Below, in pieces: positions 1 to 8,349 of a DNA stretch of 64,000 nucleotides; the stretch's first letter is position 1; every line of letters starts with the position of its first letter. The notes beneath the pieces were generated by a model that saw only the letters and a list, made by a program, of their open reading frames with translations, was not told the DNA's origin and did no database searches. This stretch comes from JAPPHA01 sp965242975 (GTDB lineage Bacteria > Pseudomonadota > Alphaproteobacteria > Rhodobacterales > Rhodobacteraceae). The stretch spans positions 310,001 to 374,000 of the forward strand of contig CBDETS010000002.1 in NCBI GenBank assembly GCA_965242975.1, written 5' to 3'. Both the position numbers and the translations under genes were made by a program.

Positions 1-335
1 GGAGCCGGGGGCGGGGGTGTCCGAAAGGCGGCGGCGACGAGGGGCGGCAGGATGAGGGCTGCGGCGATCAGTGCCGCGCCCGCAAGGCTTGCGATCCCGG
101 CGGCGCGGAAGGACACATGAAGCGGGGCCGTGAAGACCGGCAGGCCATCCGGTTTCGGCGTCACGGACCGGACAGCAGCAATCCCGGCCTGCGCCAGTTT
201 CGGGGCGTTCCGCATGATCACGGCGGTGAATTGGTCGAGCAATTCGATTTCATCCGGGGCCTGGCCGGGATGGGTTTCAGGGTGACAGAGTCCGGCGATG
301 TCCGCCGTGCCCAGATGCTCCAGGACCGCGTCCAT
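1..335 (-). CDS. Partial membrane protein of the pilus-like operon, cut by window edge
   Basis: I do not recognise this gene. The reading frame starts at an ATG (complement of 333-335) with a GAGG-like ribosome site lying over the stop codon of the gene before it, and runs off the window without a stop. The visible ~111 residues are a soluble acidic stretch followed by one strongly hydrophobic Ala/Leu/Ile-rich helix near the window edge (starting about residue 75). An ATG at 346 would give the 4-nt overlap seen elsewhere in this operon, but that frame stops after about 42 codons, so I prefer 335. It is the sixth gene of the operon running from 4661 downwards, which suggests a role in the same envelope apparatus; that is inference. 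Confidence 0.5.
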   Translation of the reverse strand, partial: MDAVLEHLGTADIAGLCHPETHPGQAPDEIELLDQFTAVIMRNAPKLAQAGIAAVRSVTPKPDGLPVFTAPLHVSFRAAGIASLAGAALIAAALILPPLVAAAFRTPPPPA

Positions 336-342
336 CGCCGCC

Positions 343-861
343 TCATGGCTTGTCGTGCAGCGTTTCCGCACGCGGGAGCGGCTGGACGATCCAGTCGTCC
401 CCGGCCCGTTTCAATTCCGCCAGCGCAATCCAGCAGAGCGCCACGCCTTGCTCAACCCGGTTTTGCGGTTCGTCCAGGTCTGCGGTGAACAGCCAGACAC
501 CTTCGCGCGGTTCGTCAGGCTTCAGGTGACCGAGCAGCCCGGCTCCGAGGGCCAGCAGCAGCGATCCCGCCTGAGAGGGGACAGTGCGGTCCCCAGCCCG
601 TGCGATGCGGTCGCCATGCCTCAGGCGCGGGCGGGCCGTGCCGATCTGCGGCAGGTCGGACATGGCAGTCCGTTTTTCCCAGGTCAGGCCAGCCGCGAGG
701 AACCGCCCATCCGCAAGCCAAAGGCCGGGGATCGGGCTTTGTCCTGTGCCGGAGCGGGCGGTGTTTTCCGACCTGGGATTGCCGGGCGTGATGCGCTGTG
801 ATGGCATGAGCTTGAAGCGCGCGCCGATGGGTGCGGGGATGGGACGGAGGGCGGCGGTCAT
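343..861 (-). CDS. Hypothetical 172-aa protein in pilus-like operon
   Basis: Unrecognised. The start ATG overlaps the stop of the preceding gene by 4 nt (ATGA at 858-861), the coupling used through this operon, so I choose it over an upstream in-frame ATG. The protein is rich in Pro, Arg and Leu, with no clear signal peptide or membrane helix; the middle has a Leu/Ala/Gly-rich stretch ending in HLKPDEPREGVWLFTADLDE and the C-terminus contains WIALAELKRAGDDWIVQPL. Its position behind the secretin and two paralogous unknowns suggests it belongs to the same apparatus (the PilO/PilP slot in R64-like pilus operons), but I see no sequence feature that confirms this. Confidence 0.55.
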   Translation of the reverse strand: MTAALRPIPAPIGARFKLMPSQRITPGNPRSENTARSGTGQSPIPGLWLADGRFLAAGLTWEKRTAMSDLPQIGTARPRLRHGDRIARAGDRTVPSQAGSLLLALGAGLLGHLKPDEPREGVWLFTADLDEPQNRVEQGVALCWIALAELKRAGDDWIVQPLPRAETLHDKP

Positions 862-1433
862 GAGCACTCTCCCGCGTGTATATTCTGCGCGCCGGGCGCA
901 AACAGCGGGCGCGGCGGGCGGCAATACCAGATCACCTTGCGGGTGTCGTCCGGAGGGCGCAGTTCCAGCCGCGCTGTCAGCGCCCGCAGGATCCCGTCGT
1001 TGCGCGCGCTCCAGGGATCGACGCAGACCGCGATACCCGTACCTTCGAAACCGGCGATGGCCTCCAGCGCGGCGGCATCTGTCGGGTGAACCGTGCTCGA
1101 GCCGGGATGCGGGATGGCAACGGTGGAGGGGGTCCAGGGCGGTCCAGGCTCCCGTTTCCCATCATGCCATCGCGCTTCGATCTCGGCGACGGAGGTCCAG
1201 AGCAGGCCGTCGGCGTCCGGGTCCAGTGCCGGGGTGCCCTCTCCCAGCCGGACCAGAAACATCCAGGGACCGGGATCGATGAGAGGGCCGCGCTCTCCGT
1301 CGTAGAGACACCGGCAATTCGCCTCGGTGATCAGCTTGCTGGAGAAGACCGTCAGCAGGCAGGCGTCCTCGTAAGCCCGTAAGGCTGCCGGGGCGGGGGA
1401 CGCGCCCCGCGCGGGATGCGGCATCCTGCTCAT
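858..1433 (-). CDS. Hypothetical 191-aa protein, tandem paralogue of 1430-1954
   Basis: Function unknown. It is clearly related to the gene just upstream: both end with a block of the form GxAICVDxxSxRND, then L-x-ALxxxLExRxPDDT, then WYxRPPRP. Both also carry an N-terminal FGPW/PGPWMFLxRxGEG block. Start and stop overlap the neighbours by 4 nt on both sides, so translation is probably coupled. No signal peptide or membrane helix is evident, so a cytoplasmic or adaptor role is more likely than an envelope one. The duplication is old (identity is limited to the blocks). Confidence 0.6.
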   Translation of the reverse strand: MSRMPHPARGASPAPAALRAYEDACLLTVFSSKLITEANCRCLYDGERGPLIDPGPWMFLVRLGEGTPALDPDADGLLWTSVAEIEARWHDGKREPGPPWTPSTVAIPHPGSSTVHPTDAAALEAIAGFEGTGIAVCVDPWSARNDGILRALTARLELRPPDDTRKVIWYCRPPRPLFAPGAQNIHAGECS

Positions 1434-1954
1434 GGCCGCCCTCCCAGCGAGGCACGCGCACCCGGCGGGCGCGGCGGACGGCCATACCAGACCATCGGGC
1501 CGGTATCATCGGGGTGGCGCGGTTCCAGCAGTGAGGCGAGCGCCCAGAGCAAATCGTCGTTGCGGTCGCTCTTGCGGTCCACGCATATGGCGATGCCCGC
1601 AAGCCCGGAGGTCGACGCGACGCGTTCGAGCGCACCGGACGCTGTCTTGTGTATCTGCACCGAGTTTGGTTCCGGTGCGATCACACCGAAGGTGAGATGG
1701 TCCGGCAACCAGTTCTGGCGCGGCATTTCGTCGGGTCCGATCCCGGCGATGGCCGTCCAGAGGCGGTGTTCGAATTGTCTGTCGTAATTCCTCAGCCCTT
1801 CTCCGATCCGGGCGAGGAAGAGCCAGGGTCCGAACCTGATATCCTGGCAACAGGCGGATTCCGTGAAGAGTTGGTCGGCGAACTCCACCAGCATGTGGGT
1901 GTCGGCGTGGGACCGAATGGTCGGACGGCTGTCGCAGGGCACAAGACGCATCAT
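1430..1954 (-). CDS. Hypothetical 174-aa protein, tandem paralogue of 858-1433
   Basis: Function unknown. It lies directly behind the secretin gene, overlapping its stop by 4 nt (1951-1954), and overlaps the next gene by 4 nt (1430-1433). It shares with that gene the motifs GPWLFLARIGEG near residue 45, AICVDxKSDRND near residue 125 and PDDTGPMVWYGRPPRPPGA near the C-terminus. No membrane helix is apparent. The pair is a lineage-specific tandem duplication inside a pilus-type operon; the motif set does not match a family I can name. Confidence 0.6.
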   Translation of the reverse strand: MMRLVPCDSRPTIRSHADTHMLVEFADQLFTESACCQDIRFGPWLFLARIGEGLRNYDRQFEHRLWTAIAGIGPDEMPRQNWLPDHLTFGVIAPEPNSVQIHKTASGALERVASTSGLAGIAICVDRKSDRNDDLLWALASLLEPRHPDDTGPMVWYGRPPRPPGARASLGGRP

Positions 1955-3465
1955 GACCGCCCCCTGCCCTGCGCGATGATCGAAGGGCGGACGAAAATAA
2001 TCATGCGCACCTTGCGCACCTGGGCCTTATTGCGACCGCCCAGGCCAATGGCCTTGAAGGGACCAAGCCCGCTTTTCGAGCGCGAGGAAAAATCCTGTTC
2101 ATACCCGGAGAGCACGAGTGTTTCCCCGGCGGCGAGCACGGTCCGGTTGCGGATCTGGCGGTTGTTGACCGTCGGCAACCGGAGGTCGGTCCCATCGACC
2201 AGTTCGACGTTGAAATCGACAAGTTCGCGCTGGCCGACCGTCAGGTCGAGTTGAATGCGCTGGTCATCGACCAGACGCGGCAGGGCGGTGATCACCAGGC
2301 CGGTTGTCAGGTCCTCGACCTGTGGCGTGCGCGTGGTGACGCCGGTTTCTTCATCGGTCTCGCTGGTGATGCTGCCAATATATCGCCGCTCCTCGGTCAG
2401 TTCGATCGGTGATATGGTGCCGCTCTGGGTGACGGTCGAGGCAAGACGGTAATCCACGACGGCGTTGTCCCTGGCGAGCGCCTTGAAATCGATCGCGCCA
2501 TTGCCGCGCGAGATGGTCAGCCCGCCTCCATCGGCCCTGGCGGCGGCGGTCAGGGTTGCGGCAACATCGCGTCCCCGGAACCTGCCGATGGCCCCGCCAA
2601 CATTTTCCAGCGCGACACCAAACTCATCGGCTTTGTCGGTGTCGACGAAATAAACCGCTGTTTCCAGCCCAATCCGCATGGCGGCGATCTTCGCCACATC
2701 GTCCAGCACGGTTGCCACGGTCTTCTGCACCGAAGGCGGCCCGAAGACTTCGACCCGTCCCGCATTGGGCGTGATCGTCACCCGTGCGGGCGGGGGCGCG
2801 AGCGGTTTCAGACGGGCTTCCAGATCGGTCCAGGGATCTAATGTGCGCGTGGAGGCAATCGTTGGAGCACGTTCGGGGGTTGCGGTGTCGGTGATCTCCG
2901 TCTTGCCGAGTGGCAGAGCGACCCGCCACGTCCGGGTCACCATCCGGTCGATGGTGATGACGCCCTTGTCGTGATGCCAGGCCACGTCCATCCGGGATGA
3001 GAGCCTGTCCAGAAAGGCGGAGAGGGAGCCGGTGTAGCTTGCGGCCATCCGCGTGCCGATCGGCACCTCGACCACGTCGCCCGAGGGCAGGATGTAGCGG
3101 GTCCGGACATTCACCTGGATGCCGGTCGCCCCGGTGAGCGCCGCCGCGATGGTGTTCACATCCGACTGCCCCTTGAGCGATAAGTCCAGCCCCTTCGCGC
3201 CTTCCACGCGCTTCGGCAGAGGATCGCCCCGTTGCGCACCGCGTTTGACCTCAACAGCCGATCCGTAATACGGGCGGTCGATCTTGAGAACTTCCCCCCG
3301 CTGTGCCGCTTTCTGTGCGGCGAGTTGTTCGGCGCTTAGTTTCTGACCATCGGCGATGTCGCGCCCCGCCTGCTCGGTGACGCCGCAGGCGGTGAGAAAC
3401 AGGGCTGCCAGAAGAGCCGGATCCAGCGCGCGGATGGTGCGGAAGAAGAAGCGGTTCATGCTCAC
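1951..3465 (-). CDS. PilN-like type IVb pilus / conjugation secretin lipoprotein
   Basis: A 504-residue outer-membrane secretin, expected to form the multimeric channel through which a type IVb pilus or transfer apparatus crosses the outer membrane. The N-terminus is a lipoprotein signal with a lipobox (LFLTACG, Cys about residue 27). An N-terminal ring-forming region follows (GLDLSLKGQSDVNTIAAAL onward), then a region with R64 PilN-like spacing, and a C-terminal secretin core with the segment LRLPTVNNRQ and the conserved GETLVLSGY block, ending in GPFKAIGLGG. Length is normal for PilN (about 500-560). It overlaps the LysM-TcpQ gene by 4 nt (3462-3465), matching the TcpQ/PilL then PilN order of IVb pilus operons. 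Confidence 0.8.
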   Translation of the reverse strand: MSMNRFFFRTIRALDPALLAALFLTACGVTEQAGRDIADGQKLSAEQLAAQKAAQRGEVLKIDRPYYGSAVEVKRGAQRGDPLPKRVEGAKGLDLSLKGQSDVNTIAAALTGATGIQVNVRTRYILPSGDVVEVPIGTRMAASYTGSLSAFLDRLSSRMDVAWHHDKGVITIDRMVTRTWRVALPLGKTEITDTATPERAPTIASTRTLDPWTDLEARLKPLAPPPARVTITPNAGRVEVFGPPSVQKTVATVLDDVAKIAAMRIGLETAVYFVDTDKADEFGVALENVGGAIGRFRGRDVAATLTAAARADGGGLTISRGNGAIDFKALARDNAVVDYRLASTVTQSGTISPIELTEERRYIGSITSETDEETGVTTRTPQVEDLTTGLVITALPRLVDDQRIQLDLTVGQRELVDFNVELVDGTDLRLPTVNNRQIRNRTVLAAGETLVLSGYEQDFSSRSKSGLGPFKAIGLGGRNKAQVRKVRMIIFVRPSIIAQGRGRS

Positions 3466-4661
3466 AGCCCTCCCAGCCTGACGACCCGGTTGCTGTAAAC
3501 CCGCACCGGCGGGCCGCTGCCATCGGAGCCGAGGCCCTTGACGAGTTGGTTTACGGCGGTCTCGAAGTCAGCCTGCAGACGGATCGGCACCCCAATGGTC
3601 CAGGCATCGGTCGTGCCGGTCACAACCCGGTAGCCCGCAGCTTTGGCCCAACGCTTGAGCACTGCGGCGAAATCCTCACCCGATTTTGCGGTCCAGACCG
3701 GCAAGGGGGGTGGAGCGGGTTTTGCGGGCGTAGAAGGTGCGGTTGCGGGGTTCTTGCCTGCGCTGGAGGGACCAGCGCGGCTGGTCTTTTTGCCGGGGGA
3801 TTGCGCAGCGGTTGGTTTCTTTTCAGCCGCGCCCGCCGCAGCCGCCTTCTGCCCCGACAGCAGCGCCAGAAAACCGGTTCCGGCGAGCGGTTCGCCGGGC
3901 CTGGCTTTGGGAGCCGCTCCCCCCTGCCCTGCCACATTCACGCAAGGCAGGTTGATCACCGCGCCAACCCGAAGCCGATCCGGGTTGAGGCCTGGATTGG
4001 CGCGCGCGATCTCCGGCCAGCGCTTGCTCGCCCCGAGATGGCGGGCGGCGATGGAGCCCAGGGTATCCCCGGAGCGGATTGTGTAGGTGCAGGATGAGGG
4101 CGGGAGTTTCCGGTTCTGTTTGGACCGGGACGCCCTCACCCTGCCGTTCTCCTCACCGACCGTGGTCAGACCGTTTTTATGTGAGGAGACGTCTGTCGGC
4201 TTCACGGCGCGGGACGCCTGAAGCCTTTTGTCGAATTCCCCCGGCGCAATGCGCTCCGAGGCGGAGCGCAGGACAGCCGGAGAGACCAGGGAGCGCCAGT
4301 CCGGACACTGGATTACGGGACTTCCGGCCTCTGAAAAATGGGTATCTTGCACGGAAGCGCGTTCGACCGAAGGGAGAGGCGGCGCTTCCGTGCGCGGCCC
4401 TTGCCGGAAGTGCCCGGCCTGCTGGGCGTTTGCGCTGGCCGACGCACCCGATTGCAGGGCTGCCAGGGCAACAACAATTACAAGTTGTAGACAGAATAGG
4501 GGCTTTGCCGCTAAGTATTGTGCGACCAATGAGGCGGAGAGCGACGGCCATGAGCGAATCGATGGCTGACCACAAACCCCAAAACCAGACCCGACTGACC
4601 CGTGCGGTTGATCAGGCCGAGACGCTAATTCCGGATACCGGAATGGCGGGGGGAGGGGCAC
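3462..4661 (-). CDS. LysM and TcpQ-domain periplasmic protein (pilus/secretin partner)
   Basis: A 399-residue exported protein, first gene of the minus-strand operon. A hydrophobic segment (about residues 50-72, containing LQLVIVVALAALQ) looks like a signal peptide, so the true start may be the internal TTG at 4529 rather than 4661. Then come a low-complexity region, a LysM domain (about 190-245, CTYTIRSGDTLGSIAARHLG) likely to bind peptidoglycan, an Ala/Pro/Lys linker, and a C-terminal TcpQ-type domain (about 320-399, starting PVWTAKSGEDFAAVLKRW). TcpQ domains in toxin-coregulated-pilus and R64-type systems associate with the secretin, fitting the overlap with the PilN-like gene. Confidence 0.7.
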   Translation of the reverse strand: MPLPPPFRYPELASRPDQPHGSVGSGFGVCGQPSIRSWPSLSASLVAQYLAAKPLFCLQLVIVVALAALQSGASASANAQQAGHFRQGPRTEAPPLPSVERASVQDTHFSEAGSPVIQCPDWRSLVSPAVLRSASERIAPGEFDKRLQASRAVKPTDVSSHKNGLTTVGEENGRVRASRSKQNRKLPPSSCTYTIRSGDTLGSIAARHLGASKRWPEIARANPGLNPDRLRVGAVINLPCVNVAGQGGAAPKARPGEPLAGTGFLALLSGQKAAAAGAAEKKPTAAQSPGKKTSRAGPSSAGKNPATAPSTPAKPAPPPLPVWTAKSGEDFAAVLKRWAKAAGYRVVTGTTDAWTIGVPIRLQADFETAVNQLVKGLGSDGSGPPVRVYSNRVVRLGGL

Positions 4662-4952
4662 AGCTTCGTTGCAAAATTACCACATTCGTGTCGCTCCGGA
4701 ACGGTTCAACCTGAGACTGTAACGGGTTACGCCGAAAAATCAACACCCCGACTCGCATCCCGAATCGTCCAGGCGCGAACGCGGCTCATATCGTGGTGCG
4801 CTTGTCAATGGATCGCTCATGTTGTGCGGTGGGCCATATATCGCTACCACCGAAGCAGAGACCCACCAGATAAGGAGGGACGCGATTCCGACATCCGCTG
4901 AACGGACACCATAAAAACCAAAACCCGCGCAGGTCTCCCGGCGCGGATTGAT

Positions 4953-5010
4953 GGCGGTTCGAAAACCTAATCAACGAAAAAAGTCATCCGTTGATTAGCA
5001 TCGAACCGCC
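4953..5010. repeat. Two-part inverted repeat upstream of solitary repC-like gene
   Basis: GGCGGTTCGA (4953-4962) pairs with TCGAACCGCC (5001-5010), and inside it TAATCAACG (4968-4976) pairs with CGTTGATTA (4989-4997): 10 + 9 perfect base pairs with a 12-nt loop and small asymmetric bulges. No T-run follows, so it does not look like a simple terminator. It may be a protein-binding or replication-control site. Confidence 0.6.
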
Positions 5011-5171
5011 GACAGACGCAACCCGGAAAACGCATTTCCGGGACCGGGGAGGTTATCTTTGCCGGTTTGGTTTGCCTTGAAGGCGCAATGCCGGTGGGTT
5101 TCCCATTCGGTTGACGCTGCGTAAAGGCCCCGATCAAGCCGGTACAGACCGCCAGACCTGCGCTCCAAAAG

Positions 5172-5269
5172 GGTGCTTTTCGGTTCAATCGAGGCTGTAT
5201 TCGCTGCCTCTCGCTGTCGCTCGAACGCGAACACAACCGCAGTGAAGCCCGATGTCTCCGAAAAGCACC
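5172..5269 (+). promoter_or_regulatory. Palindromic leader element copy A, 5' of repC-like gene
   Basis: GGTGCTTTTCGG (5172-5183) is the exact reverse complement of CCGAAAAGCACC (5258-5269), enclosing 74 nt. The inside has a GAGGC...GCCTC hairpin (5191-5210) and the core GCTGCCTCTCGCTG followed by CGCTCGAACGCG. The second arm ends 20 nt before the ATG at 5290, with GAGGAG between. Related elements occur at 22049-22146 and, inverted, at 21932-22025; the outer arms differ in sequence but stay complementary. Confidence 0.6.
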
Positions 5270-5289
5270 AAATCGAGGAGACAGCAGTT

Positions 5290-6789
5290 ATGAACGGACA
5301 ATTCGAAGCGCCCCGTGGGGTCAAAACCGCGCCGCTGGCGCAGAACATCCGGGTCTTCGTGCCCGGACCGGAGGATCATTTCGCGTTACCGGGCGACATC
5401 ACCAAGGCCTGGGCCATCGCCATGATCACATCCGCCCTGCAGCTGATGGGCGCGAGCGCGCTGGACATCCTGGTGTTCCGGCTGATCGCGGACCAGACCG
5501 AGCGGGCGGCCTGGCACAGCACCGAGCGCGCGCCGGTGAACTGGCGGCGGCAATGCGACCTGGCCCGCGCGGCGGGGATCAGCGAGCGGCATTTCCGGCG
5601 CATCGAGGCCGAACTGGTCGAGATGGGGGTGCTGGCGCGGGCCACGGCCGACAATGGCTATCGCGGCCGCCGCGCCGGACAGCCCTGGAATTCCCCGGTG
5701 TTTTGCGGGCTATCGCTGGAACCGGCGATTGCGAATTACGCGGCTTTCGCGGCGCTCTGCGCCGAGGCCGACGCCCTCGAGGCGCAGCGGCAGGAGACAC
5801 TGCTGCATATCCGCACCGCGCGCAAGCGTTTGCACGCGCTGGCGGCGGGCGCGCCCGACATCGAAACCCGTAATTGGTCCGAGAATGCGATCGAGGACCT
5901 GTGCGGGGATCAGCCCTCCGAAATCCTGCGCGGGATGGACCTGGAGCCTCTTCTCGCCCATCACGCAGCCATTCTCGACCTGGAGGACCGGATCCGGGAG
6001 GCTCTGACCCCCCTGCCCGTCCCGGACCCCTCTGCGACACATCCGGGTTCGTCCGGGGCCACAGGCGGAGAAAAGGCGACTACTGAAGCCGATCCCGCCT
6101 ACCCGTCCCAACGGGTTGCTGACGCAGAACCGGCTCGGGGTGAGATGGAAGAATCATCCCCATCGTCTGCGCCCGGGCCTGTGGAAAACAGGCTGGAAAA
6201 TGCTTTTGAGAGCACCAGTGAGTCCGGCGCACCGGACTCGGGAGTCCGATGTCATATACAACCTCAAGAGAACTTAACTGAATCCTGTAACGCGCAAGCG
6301 ACGTCAAAAACGACGCCAGCAAAAGCTGGCGACACGAATTCTTTCGCATCGCACCCTAACAGGCGCGATGATGGCTTAAAAAACAAGCCTGCCGAACCCG
6401 ATCACTGGATCAACCCCGCAATTCTGCAAAAGCTCACGCCAGAGGCCCTGCGCGACCTCGCCTCCGAAGATGCCGCGCTCTATCTCGATGCGGTCGAAGA
6501 CTGGCGCGACGCCCTGCCCTACCTGTTGCGCGAACTCGGCGTCAACGTCTCGGCCTGGACCGAGGCCGAGGAGGTCATGGGCGACTGGATCGCCTTCCTC
6601 GCCCTGCTCGTCATCGACCGCAACAGGTTCCATCCCGTCACGCCCGTGATCAACCCCGGCGGCGCGCTCAGGGCCTTCACAGACCGGGCACGGCGGGGAG
6701 AACTGAACCTCACCCGCGCCATCCTCGGCATCCGGGAGCGCGACCGCCAGGGAAAACAGCCGAAAGCCCGGCCAAGGGTGGTTCAGTGA
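5290..6789 (+). CDS. Solitary RepC-like plasmid replication initiator
   Basis: A 499-residue protein with the layout of RepC from repABC plasmids but without repA/repB beside it. The N-terminal part (about 30-190) has a winged-helix region (WRRQCDLARAAGISERHFRR) with the arrangement RepC uses to bind the origin. The C-terminal block (about 370-499) contains WTEAEEVMG, a NPGGALRAFTDRARRGELNL motif and GIRERDR, all typical of RepC. The linker (nt ~6180-6400) is markedly less GC-rich and holds a perfect hairpin, the place where repC genes carry their origin. ATG 5290 is chosen because GAGGAG precedes it. Its 3' 123 bp is duplicated at 9883-10005. Confidence 0.7.
   Translation: MNGQFEAPRGVKTAPLAQNIRVFVPGPEDHFALPGDITKAWAIAMITSALQLMGASALDILVFRLIADQTERAAWHSTERAPVNWRRQCDLARAAGISERHFRRIEAELVEMGVLARATADNGYRGRRAGQPWNSPVFCGLSLEPAIANYAAFAALCAEADALEAQRQETLLHIRTARKRLHALAAGAPDIETRNWSENAIEDLCGDQPSEILRGMDLEPLLAHHAAILDLEDRIREALTPLPVPDPSATHPGSSGATGGEKATTEADPAYPSQRVADAEPARGEMEESSPSSAPGPVENRLENAFESTSESGAPDSGVRCHIQPQENLTESCNAQATSKTTPAKAGDTNSFASHPNRRDDGLKNKPAEPDHWINPAILQKLTPEALRDLASEDAALYLDAVEDWRDALPYLLRELGVNVSAWTEAEEVMGDWIAFLALLVIDRNRFHPVTPVINPGGALRAFTDRARRGELNLTRAILGIRERDRQGKQPKARPRVVQ
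6314..6331. repeat. Tetraloop hairpin inside repC-like gene
   Basis: CGCCAGC-AAAA-GCTGGCG, a 7-bp perfect stem in the lower-GC linker of the repC-like gene. Candidate structural feature of an internal origin; it may also be chance. Confidence 0.35.
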
Positions 6790-6885
6790 GACGGGGTCCG
6801 AATGCCGGGATCGTGACGCGAACCGGTTTGAGACCGGAGCCGGTCACGGCTATGACAATGGCTGTCACGGGAACCGAAAGGATGC

Positions 6886-7191
6886 GTGGGTGAAATGAAC
6901 AGGATGGAACGTCAGGGCACGATGCTGGACCGTTGGAAGGCGCTGGCCGAGGTCGAGAACAAACGGGCGCGGCAGATCTGGGGCAACACCGGTGGGTGGT
7001 ATCGCCGGCCCGAGATGTTCGAGGACCCTGAGATCACCGCAGCCCGGCAGAAAAGGGATGATCAGATCGAGGCCTGGGCTGCCGCCGGTCTCAGCACCCG
7101 GGAAATCAGCGCACGTGTGGGTATGGCGGAAACCTCCGTCGCGCGCATTCTGCGGGTCCGGCGGCTGGCGACCGGGGACCGGGGACAATGA
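6886..7191 (+). CDS. Small helix-turn-helix protein
   Basis: About 100 residues. The C-terminal half has a resolvase/Hin-like helix-turn-helix (WAAAGLSTREISARVGMAET), so DNA binding is likely. The N-terminal segment DRWKALAEVENK is shared with the 32-aa ORF at 7555. The start is unsure: GTG 6886 has AAAGGA upstream, while ATG 6895 and 6904 are alternatives. It follows the repC-like gene by about 100 bp and could regulate this module; that is inference. Confidence 0.55.
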   Translation: MGEMNRMERQGTMLDRWKALAEVENKRARQIWGNTGGWYRRPEMFEDPEITAARQKRDDQIEAWAAAGLSTREISARVGMAETSVARILRVRRLATGDRGQ

Positions 7192-7261
7192 CCGGGCGAG
7201 GACTGGTCGCACCGAGGCGCGTGAATCAGGGCGGAAGCGCTTGTCGTGAAGGGCATCGCTG

Positions 7262-7471
7262 ATGATCAGAAGATGTCCGTGTTTCCCGGTCAGTTGCGTA
7301 CGGTTTGTTTACCTCACCGTCCCGCGCGATCTGTTCGAGGGGGCCGTGCTGGTTCTGGAATGCGGTCGGATCGACAGCGCCGCGCGTCTTGTCCGGCGGC
7401 GCTTCGCCGATGAGGGCCAGGCGGTCACGGCGGGGCTATTTGGACGGCATGAGGTCGAGGGCCGCCCTTGA
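7262..7471 (+). CDS. Hypothetical 69-aa protein
   Basis: Short open frame between the HTH gene and the next small genes, with residues such as AVLVLECGRIDSAARLVRRRF that read like real coding DNA (charged helix). No recognisable family and only a weak ribosome site, so it may not be expressed. Confidence 0.3.
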   Translation: MIRRCPCFPVSCVRFVYLTVPRDLFEGAVLVLECGRIDSAARLVRRRFADEGQAVTAGLFGRHEVEGRP

Positions 7472-7554
7472 ACGGTTGGACAGCAACCGGAACGGTTGAT
7501 GTGAGGTGGCGGCGGATTGCGGCTAAACCAGCACAGGATTGGAGAGTTGGACAG

Positions 7555-7653
7555 ATGAGCAAACCCGGATTTCACGGGGCAGTGCCCGACCACTGGAAAG
7601 AACTGGCCGAGGTTGAGAACTGGTGGGAGTGCAAAACCGTCGAGGAGCAGTGA
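7555..7653 (+). CDS. 32-aa remnant related to the 6886 HTH protein
   Basis: The ATG at 7555 follows GGAG by about 9 nt. The sequence DHWKELAEVENWW matches the N-terminal motif of the protein at 6886 (DRWKALAEVENK), but the ORF stops before any HTH. It is either a truncated paralogue or a small protein using only that N-terminal motif. It ends 1 nt before the start of the next gene. Confidence 0.35.
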   Translation: MSKPGFHGAVPDHWKELAEVENWWECKTVEEQ

Positions 7654-7654
7654 C

Positions 7655-7957
7655 ATGCCCAGTGCCAAACTTCCGAACGGATCACGTCTGACGCTTGGCG
7701 GCAGGGATCCGGTGTCGGCAGATGTACGCAGCGATCTTGCCAAAGCGGCTGCGGTCGCCGCAGAGTTCAATGTGGTGTTCGACTGTGCCCTGGATGATGC
7801 GGTCGCTGTCTATGAGCAACTGTTGAACAGCATCGAAAAGGAGACCGCACATCGGCTCGTGGAACGGTCCCGCCAAATGTATCGGTCGTTGAAGGTCGGG
7901 GCAAGTCCGGCGGACAAACCCGTGCCGGAGGGCAAATCGAGGGGAACGCTTCATTGA
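7655..7957 (+). CDS. Hypothetical 100-aa protein
   Basis: Unrecognised. ATG 7655 is preceded by GAGGAG. The middle (about 30-80) is a predicted helical acidic/Ala-rich region (LAKAAAVAAEFNVVFDCALD) with regular heptad-like spacing; the C-terminus is basic and Pro-rich. It sits in a run of small plus-strand genes of an accessory module. Confidence 0.5.
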   Translation: MPSAKLPNGSRLTLGGRDPVSADVRSDLAKAAAVAAEFNVVFDCALDDAVAVYEQLLNSIEKETAHRLVERSRQMYRSLKVGASPADKPVPEGKSRGTLH

Positions 7958-8051
7958 CCGGCCCTGATCCGCAGCGGCACCCTGACGCTTTGCCTGAAGA
8001 AAGGTGAAGCCGGGGACTGTGCGGAAGATAAGGGGGATATCGGGGACGGCC

Positions 8052-8327
8052 ATGGATGAAATGAACCAGCGCGAAAAAGGCAAGCAATATTCGCGCATCA
8101 CGGCGGAAGAGCGCCACCTGATCGACGAGGCGGTGGCGGCGGGTCGGGTCACGCGCGTGCCCACCGGGGTCAGCGCCTTCAGCCAGAATTATGTCTGGGG
8201 GCCGGATCGCGGGGGCAGCATGAAGCTGCATCCGGTCGATGCCGATCCCAACCGGAAACCGGGCCACGTCTGGCGGCGGCAGATCGACGAGGACGGACGC
8301 CTCGCCGGAGCGCGGGGCAGGAAATGA
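8052..8327 (+). CDS. Hypothetical 91-aa protein with remnant paralogues downstream
   Basis: A small soluble protein starting MDEMNQREKGKQYSRI. It has AAGRVTRVPTGVSAFSQNYVW in the middle and KPGHVWRRQIDEDGRLAG at the C-terminus. Pieces of close relatives occur at 10046-10123 (C-terminal half) and 10144-10242 (N-terminal half), so the gene belongs to a small family locally duplicated on this element. The function is unknown to me; the conserved TRVxTGxSAFxQ block is its recognisable signature. Confidence 0.55.
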   Translation: MDEMNQREKGKQYSRITAEERHLIDEAVAAGRVTRVPTGVSAFSQNYVWGPDRGGSMKLHPVDADPNRKPGHVWRRQIDEDGRLAGARGRK

Positions 8328-8349
8328 CGGTTTGGCTGGAGATGCTGGT

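Larger units (their letters stand above)
4662..5289. other. Structured divergent intergenic region
   Basis: No convincing gene lies between the minus-strand pilus operon and the plus-strand repC-like gene. The stretch is full of inverted repeats: a 58-nt interrupted palindrome at 4953-5010, a GC-rich CCGCGC/GCGCGG pair near 4925-4946, and the long-range palindromic leader element at 5172-5269 that abuts the repC-like ribosome site. Divergent promoters and replication-control sequences are the likely contents. Confidence 0.5.

Noticed and set aside
344..346. ATG giving a 4-nt overlap start for the first (partial) gene
   Set aside because: That frame stops after about 42 codons; the frame from 335 stays open to the window edge with a membrane helix.
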